The notes under the pieces were generated by a model. It was not told where the DNA came from, made no database searches, and saw only the letters and a list, made by a program, of their open reading frames with translations. From contig NZ_JAPEPB010000002.1 in the NCBI RefSeq assembly GCF_026340565.1, positions 1 through 64,000 of the forward strand: a stretch of 64,000 bases of DNA. The letters are read 5' to 3'. This document shows, one piece after another, positions 59,837 to 64,000 of the stretch. The stretch comes from Kitasatospora sp. NBC_01287. GTDB taxonomy: Bacteria > Actinomycetota > Actinomycetes > Streptomycetales > Streptomycetaceae. Made by a program: the position numbers and the translations under genes. The stretch's first letter is position 1. Each line of letters opens with the position of its first letter.

Positions 59837-60172
59837 ATGACGACGGATGATGCGACGATCCCCGCGGTGGGCGCGCGCGGGCTGGACGAGGTGCTCGATG
59901 CGACCAGGGCGGCCAGCCGGCACACCTCACCGTGCACCGGGTTCGAGCACGGCGTGCTGGCGTCATACCAGTGGGCCACCGGAGCCCGGCCGGAAGCTCC
60001 CGTGACGGCTCTCGGGAGCGGGGGGCCTTGCCGTGATCAGCTCTTCGCCGAGTGCCGCAACGCCGCCGTGAAACTGCGCGCTGCCCTGCACGACGGCGCC
60101 GACGCCGGCTATGCCCTCGGCGCCTACCAGGCGCTGGCGTGGCTCTGCGGTCTCCACGACGACCTTCCGTGA
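59837..60172 (+). CDS. Small hypothetical protein
   Basis: A 111-aa protein from ATG 59837, preceded by a weak site (ACGTAGG). The C-terminal part is helical (AVKLRAALHDGADAGYALGA, YQALAWLCGLHDDLP). No family is recognised. It diverges from the helical-bundle gene. Confidence 0.5.
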   Translation: MTTDDATIPAVGARGLDEVLDATRAASRHTSPCTGFEHGVLASYQWATGARPEAPVTALGSGGPCRDQLFAECRNAAVKLRAALHDGADAGYALGAYQALAWLCGLHDDLP

Positions 60173-60356
60173 CCCGGCAGGCCCCTGTGACCCGCACCTG
60201 ACACTGGTTTCGAAGGGACAGCTGAGCCGTTGTCGGCAACGGACGCCGCCGCTCCTGTACTCGGCGTCGATGGCGACCCCGTGCCCGTTGTCCCGTTGGT
60301 GGACGGGATTCGAAGACGTGGCCTTGGCTCCCGGATCCGAGGGAAGGAGCAGCAGC

Positions 60357-60836
60357 GTGGAGCAATTCGATTCGTTCAGCTCGTTGTTGGACTACCCGGT
60401 CTACGTCGTCACCGCGGCGGTCGGCGAGGAGCGCGCGGGGTGCCTGGTGGGCTTCGCTGGTCAGTGCTCGCTCCAGCCGCCCCGGTTCACTGTGTGGATC
60501 TCCAAGGCGAACCGCACCTACGCCGTCGCGTCACGCTCGCGGGTATTGGCGGTCCACCTTCTCCCGGCCCGCCGCCACGATCTCGCCGAGCTCTTCGGCG
60601 GTCGCACCGGCGACGAGGTCGACAAGTTCGCGGCCACCGCGTGGGAGCCCGGTCCGGGCGGAGTGCCGGTACTGGCAGGCGCCATGGCCTGGTTCGTCGG
60701 CCGTGTTCTCGACCGGGCCGACTGGGGCGACCATGTGGGTTTCCTCCTCGATCCGCTCGATACCGTGACCACGCTGCACGGCAGAGCGCTGACCTTTCAC
60801 GACGTCAAGGACATCGACGCCGGACACGCCGCATAG
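60357..60836 (+). CDS. Flavin reductase-like (FMN-binding split-barrel) protein
   Basis: A 159-aa protein; GTG 60357 with GGAAGGAG upstream. It shows the flavin reductase fold: DYPVYVVTAAVGEERAGCLV, FAGQCSLQPPRFTVWISKAN, VLAVHLLPARRHDLAELFGG, and a C-terminal VGFLLDPLDTVTTLHGRALT. Such domains bind FMN and reduce free flavin for partner oxygenases or act alone as reductases. No oxygenase gene is adjacent, so the partner is unknown. Confidence 0.8.
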   Translation: MEQFDSFSSLLDYPVYVVTAAVGEERAGCLVGFAGQCSLQPPRFTVWISKANRTYAVASRSRVLAVHLLPARRHDLAELFGGRTGDEVDKFAATAWEPGPGGVPVLAGAMAWFVGRVLDRADWGDHVGFLLDPLDTVTTLHGRALTFHDVKDIDAGHAA

Positions 60837-61538
60837 CCGGAGACAGGCTGCCGTACAGAGAGTGGGGCACGGAGGCGACCGGTGACGACGAACAGGGCTG
60901 AAAGCGCGGCTGCGGGAGGCCGCGACGAGAGCCTCTACGACGTCACCGTCGTCCTTGGCGCCGTCGTCCGGTGGCGTCGTTGTGCCGGATCGCGGCGGTC
61001 AGCGCGAGGATGCGTTGCATGACGCGGGCTATGACACCTCCGGAACTGCTGCGGCAGCAACCCGAGGTGGACCCCGACCGGATCCATCTGCTCGGCCACA
61101 GCATGGGCGGCACGGTGGCGCCTCGGATCGCCGCCGTCGATCCGTCGATCGCAGGCCTCGTGCTGCTCGCCGCGGACGCGCAGCCGATGCACCATGCGGC
61201 CCTCCGGGTGGCCCGCCACTTCGCCGCCCTCACCCCCCGCCCCGGTACCGACCAGGCGATACGTGCGCGAGCTCCACCAGCGGCTACGTCGCCTGCAGCG
61301 CGAGCGGGAGGGGCGGGCGGCCGAGCCGAGCGCGGGCATCATGGACGCGCAGTCGGTGGACGGCTCGGAGACCAGGACCGCCCAGGCGGTGGCTTTCTCG
61401 GCCCGGCTCCGCCGGCCCCCCGGCATCGGACGCGGGATCAGGTCCCGGGCCCGGTGTCTGCCAGGATCCAGCCCCTTCTGTCCGGCGCCGTGAGGCCGAC
61501 GGTGACGCGGGCGGCCTGGGTGAGGCCCCGCACCACGC
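60837..61538. other. Gene graveyard: transposase and hydrolase fragments
   Basis: Three remnants are visible. On the minus strand about 60950-61030 reads MQRILALTAAIRHNDATG, the C-terminus of a DDE transposase. On the plus strand 61040-61258 reads DPDRIHLLGHSMGGTVAPRI with SIAGLVLLAADAQPMHHAAL, the nucleophile region of an alpha/beta hydrolase without start or end. On the plus strand about 61262-61385 reads LHQRLRRLQREREGRAAEPS with AGIMDAQSVDGSE, a piece of an IS5-type transposase. None is complete. Confidence 0.6.
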
Positions 61539-61853
61539 TCAGGACGTGGGGTCGCTGCCGAGGCCGTGGACCGTCGTGAGTTGCGCCAGGCCGGAGATGA
61601 CGAGCAGGGGCGCCAGGAGTGGGCCGGTGATGAGGTGGATCTGGTGCGCGCGGGCGAACAGGACGGTCAGGCCGGCGCTGTCGAGGTAGTCGACCGCGCT
61701 GAGGTCGACGACGAGCGGGGTGGAGGTGGTGGTCTGTTCGTCGATGGCGGCGGCGAGTGAGTCGACGTTGCTCATGTCGATCTCGCCGACGGCACGCAGC
61801 ACGGTCGAGCCGTCGGGGTGCTGGCCGGGCGTGAGGGTGAGTGCGGTGGTCAT
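61539..61853 (-). CDS. STAS-domain anti-anti-sigma factor
   Basis: A 104-aa protein: GSTVLRAVGEIDMSNVDSLA, LVVDLSAVDYLDSAGLTVLF (phosphorylatable Ser in LDSAGL) and a C-terminal helix. Its ATG overlaps the stop of the large phosphatase gene upstream (ATGA), so the pair are translated together and the phosphatase/kinase protein is its likely regulator. Confidence 0.88.
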   Translation of the reverse strand: MTTALTLTPGQHPDGSTVLRAVGEIDMSNVDSLAAAIDEQTTTSTPLVVDLSAVDYLDSAGLTVLFARAHQIHLITGPLLAPLLVISGLAQLTTVHGLGSDPTS

Positions 61854-64000
61854 CAGGCGATCCTCGTGTGCATGTCGACGATGGTGCCGGCCGTGCCTGG
61901 GGTGATGGTGACCTGCTGCATCAGGGCGTTCATCAGGGCGACGCCGCGCCCGCGGTGAGCGTTGGCCTCGGGCTGGGGCACCTTCCAGTTGCCGCTGTCG
62001 GCGACGGTCAGTCGTAGATCGGCGGCGGTGGCGGCGGCACGCAGGCGGATCTGGGCGCCAGGAGCGTGGCGATGACCGTGCTCGATGGCGTTGGCGCACG
62101 CCTCGCCGGCCGCGACCAGGACGTTCTGGACGGTCTGGGTGGGGAGCCCGCACTGGTCCAGCCACGCGCGGAGCGCCTTGCGTACGGGGGCGAGCTGCTC
62201 GGACTCGGCCGGGAAGGAGACCTCCAGGGGGGCCGGATGCCGGTACAGGAGCAGAGCGACGTCGTCGTCGAATCCGCCGACGGGGGCGAGGCTGACCATG
62301 ATGGCGGTGGCGAGGTCCTCCACCGGGGTGGCCCGGCCCTCCTGGACGGCGGTGCTCGCCTCGTCGATGCCCTCGTTCAGGGGGCGGCGGCGGCGCTCCA
62401 CCAGGCCGTCGGTGTAGAGCAGCAGGGTGGAGCGGGGTGGAATGGCGCAGTCGGCTTCGGGCCGGTCATGGCCGACCCGGACGGCCAGTGGCAGGGCGCG
62501 GCCGTCCTGCAGGAGTCGGGTGGTGCCGTCGGGGTGGGTGAGGATGCCGGGCGGGTGGCCGGCGCTGGAGTAGACCAGGTGGCCGGTGGCGGGGTCGAGG
62601 ACGCCGCAGAAGACGGTGGTGCAGATCGCGCCGGGGATGTCGGCGGCGAAGCGGTCCAGGGCGGTGAGGGTCCGTGCGGGTGAGGTGTCCTGGAGGAGCA
62701 GAGCGCGGCAGGCGCTGCGGAGTTGGCCCATGACAGTGGCGGCCTTCAGCCCGCGGCCGACGCAGTCGCCGACCACGATGCCGATGCGGCCCTGCGGGAG
62801 GGCGACGGTGTCGTACCAGTCGCCGCCGACCTCCAGGGGGCGAGCGGCGGGCTCGTAGCGTACGGCGAAGCCCTCGGGCAGGCGGGAGGGACCGAGGATG
62901 GAGCGTTGCAGGGCGATCGCGGTCTCACGCTGCTGGTCGATCTGGTGGGCCCGGGTGAGTCCCTGGGCGAGGCGACCGGCCAGCAGGGAGAGCAGGAGCT
63001 GGTCCTGCTCGGTGAAGGACTGGTGTTCGCCCCGGTCGATCCACAGCGCGAGCGGGCCCTGCGGGTGTTCGAGGACGATCCCGACACCTCCCGCCCGGTC
63101 GGCGGTCGGGACGAGCGGAAGCTGCTCGCGAAGTGCGGCGAGTGCGTCGCGGCGTGCGGCCGGCAGGTCGTTCCACTCCAGTTGCGGGTCGTTGGTGGTC
63201 AGGACCGGGTCGCTGCCGTCGGGGAAGACCGCGGCGAGGACTGCGTCGGCCTGCCACACGTGCTGCAGTTCGGCCAGCGCCGCGCTGAGGGCATCGGGCA
63301 GGCTGGCGGCTTCCGCCAGGCGCGTGCTGAGTGCGCCGAGGGCCATCTCCCGCTGGACGGCATCGCGCTCGGAGGTGACGTCGCGGAAGGTGCCGACGAT
63401 GACGCGGCGGCCGGTGTCGGGATCCTGGACCTGGTTGAAGGCGGCCGCCACCCACAGCCGATGGCCGTCACGGTGGGTGACGGGGATGGTGTAGGTGCCG
63501 CGCTCCTGGCCGAGCAGTTCGGCGAACGCGTCGCCCACCTGCCGGTGCCCCTCGGGGTCGCTGCCGGGGTCGGGCCACCAGGGGTGGCGATAGCGATAGG
63601 GCAGCCCCTCGGGGCCGTAGCCGAGAATGCCGGTGAACGCGGAGTTGATCTCGATGACGTCGCCCTGCTCGTCGCAGACGAAGAACGCCTCCTGAAGGGA
63701 GTCGATCAGGGCCGTACGCCAGCGCGCGTGGCGGTTGCGCAGCCTGGCCAGGTCGATGTTGCTGCGGACCCGGGCCAGCAGCTGCGCCGCGGTGAACGGC
63801 TTGACCAGGTAGTCGTCGGCTCCGGCGTCGAGGCCTTCGATGGAGGACTCCTGGCCGGCGCGGGCCGAGAGCAGCAGGATGGGGACTGCGGCCGTGCGCG
63901 CGTCGGCGCGCAGTGCTCCGACGAGTTGAAGGCCGTCCAGACGGGGCATCATGACGTCGCTGATGAGGAGGTCGGGTGCCTCGGCGCGGATCGCCTCCAG
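61853..64000 (-). CDS. Response regulator-PAS-GAF-PP2C-HATPase hybrid (partial, 5' end outside window)
   Basis: At least 715 residues; the frame runs through the right edge. Domains in order: a receiver domain (end of ISDVMMPRLDGLQLVGALRA with LLLSARAGQESSIEGLDAGA and DDYLVKPF), PAS (LIDSLQEAFFVCDEQGDVIE), GAF-like (SLPDALSAALAELQHVWQAD), PP2C/SpoIIE phosphatase (PLEVGGDWYDTVALPQGRIG, VVGDCVGRGLKAATVMGQLR, SSAGHPPGILTHPDG) and a C-terminal histidine-kinase-like ATPase (VLVAAGEACANAIEHGHRHA, LTVADSGNWKVP, RGRGVALMNALMQQV). It combines an RsbU-type phosphatase with an RsbW-type anti-sigma kinase and would act on the overlapping STAS protein. Confidence 0.9.
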   Translation of the reverse strand: MEAIRAEAPDLLISDVMMPRLDGLQLVGALRADARTAAVPILLLSARAGQESSIEGLDAGADDYLVKPFTAAQLLARVRSNIDLARLRNRHARWRTALIDSLQEAFFVCDEQGDVIEINSAFTGILGYGPEGLPYRYRHPWWPDPGSDPEGHRQVGDAFAELLGQERGTYTIPVTHRDGHRLWVAAAFNQVQDPDTGRRVIVGTFRDVTSERDAVQREMALGALSTRLAEAASLPDALSAALAELQHVWQADAVLAAVFPDGSDPVLTTNDPQLEWNDLPAARRDALAALREQLPLVPTADRAGGVGIVLEHPQGPLALWIDRGEHQSFTEQDQLLLSLLAGRLAQGLTRAHQIDQQRETAIALQRSILGPSRLPEGFAVRYEPAARPLEVGGDWYDTVALPQGRIGIVVGDCVGRGLKAATVMGQLRSACRALLLQDTSPARTLTALDRFAADIPGAICTTVFCGVLDPATGHLVYSSAGHPPGILTHPDGTTRLLQDGRALPLAVRVGHDRPEADCAIPPRSTLLLYTDGLVERRRRPLNEGIDEASTAVQEGRATPVEDLATAIMVSLAPVGGFDDDVALLLYRHPAPLEVSFPAESEQLAPVRKALRAWLDQCGLPTQTVQNVLVAAGEACANAIEHGHRHAPGAQIRLRAAATAADLRLTVADSGNWKVPQPEANAHRGRGVALMNALMQQVTITPGTAGTIVDMHTRIA

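Noticed and set aside
1..64000. CRISPR arrays, tRNA and rRNA genes
   Set aside because: No regularly spaced 24-40-bp repeats and no recognisable tRNA or rRNA sequence were noticed by eye; tRNAscan and a CRISPR finder would settle this.

Overview
High-GC actinobacterial DNA with strong codon-position GC bias. Gene families common in the Streptomycetaceae occur throughout: DUF5959, DUF6296-like, short 'hydrophobic protein', Rho_N-domain protein, NB-ARC/TPR regulator and RsbP/RsbQ. This suggests Streptomyces, Kitasatospora or a relative. The first 290 bases are tightly packed palindromes with 3-nt loops, the hallmark of a Streptomyces-type linear-replicon telomere. The window therefore probably starts at or very near the physical end of a linear chromosome or linear plasmid and runs inward.

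1-12.1 kb: telomere, about 1.7 kb of gene-free subtelomeric DNA with iterated motifs, a few small unknown genes, an HNH endonuclease, then a tightly spaced minus-strand cluster reading toward the telomere. The cluster encodes an HTH protein, a 736-aa protein with degenerate family-B polymerase-like motifs (Tap/Tac-like), a 235-aa HTH protein overlapping it (Tpg/Tpc-like terminal protein candidate), a superfamily 2 helicase with helicase-associated repeats, and an unknown protein. I read it as a non-archetypal telomere maintenance module.

12.1-15 kb: two small unknown genes and a broken helicase whose reading frame shifts into a SAVED domain, the ligand-binding domain of CBASS-type antiphage effectors.

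15-31 kb: accessory region. A Tn7-like core (TniQ, TnsA-like, TnsB, TnsC) is followed by an insertion element with a convergent accessory gene, nudC, a 432-bp MITE-like deletion derivative of the same element, and a 771-aa protein with a zinc ribbon and nuclease-like motif. IS3 and IS5 remnants, an ML-domain protein and one IS3 copy carrying a nonsense mutation follow.

30-41 kb: arm genes. These are a hydrolase, a broken DUF1648/DUF5808 membrane protein with its GntR regulator, an XRE-like regulator, a secreted protein, an NB-ARC/TPR ATPase, small membrane and unknown proteins, and an orphan Imm7 immunity protein.

41-50 kb: nested mobile elements. An IS21-type element (istA, istB, zinc-ribbon gene) has its istB split by a 3.7-kb element. 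That element carries two tyrosine-recombinase-like genes, a small XRE gene and a zinc-ribbon cargo gene, and ends in imperfect inverted repeats. A solo copy of one end abuts the equivalent codon of a different istB fragment at 49.78 kb. An intact 1515-bp IS3 element truncates a DUF5959 gene.

50-64 kb: stress-signalling and arm genes. An overlapping rsbQ-rsbP-STAS cassette, another STAS protein, small conserved genes, several gene remnants (LLM oxidoreductase, acyl-CoA dehydrogenase joined to catalase, DUF6296-like, transposases), a flavin reductase-like protein, and a STAS plus multidomain PP2C/HATPase regulator that runs off the right edge.
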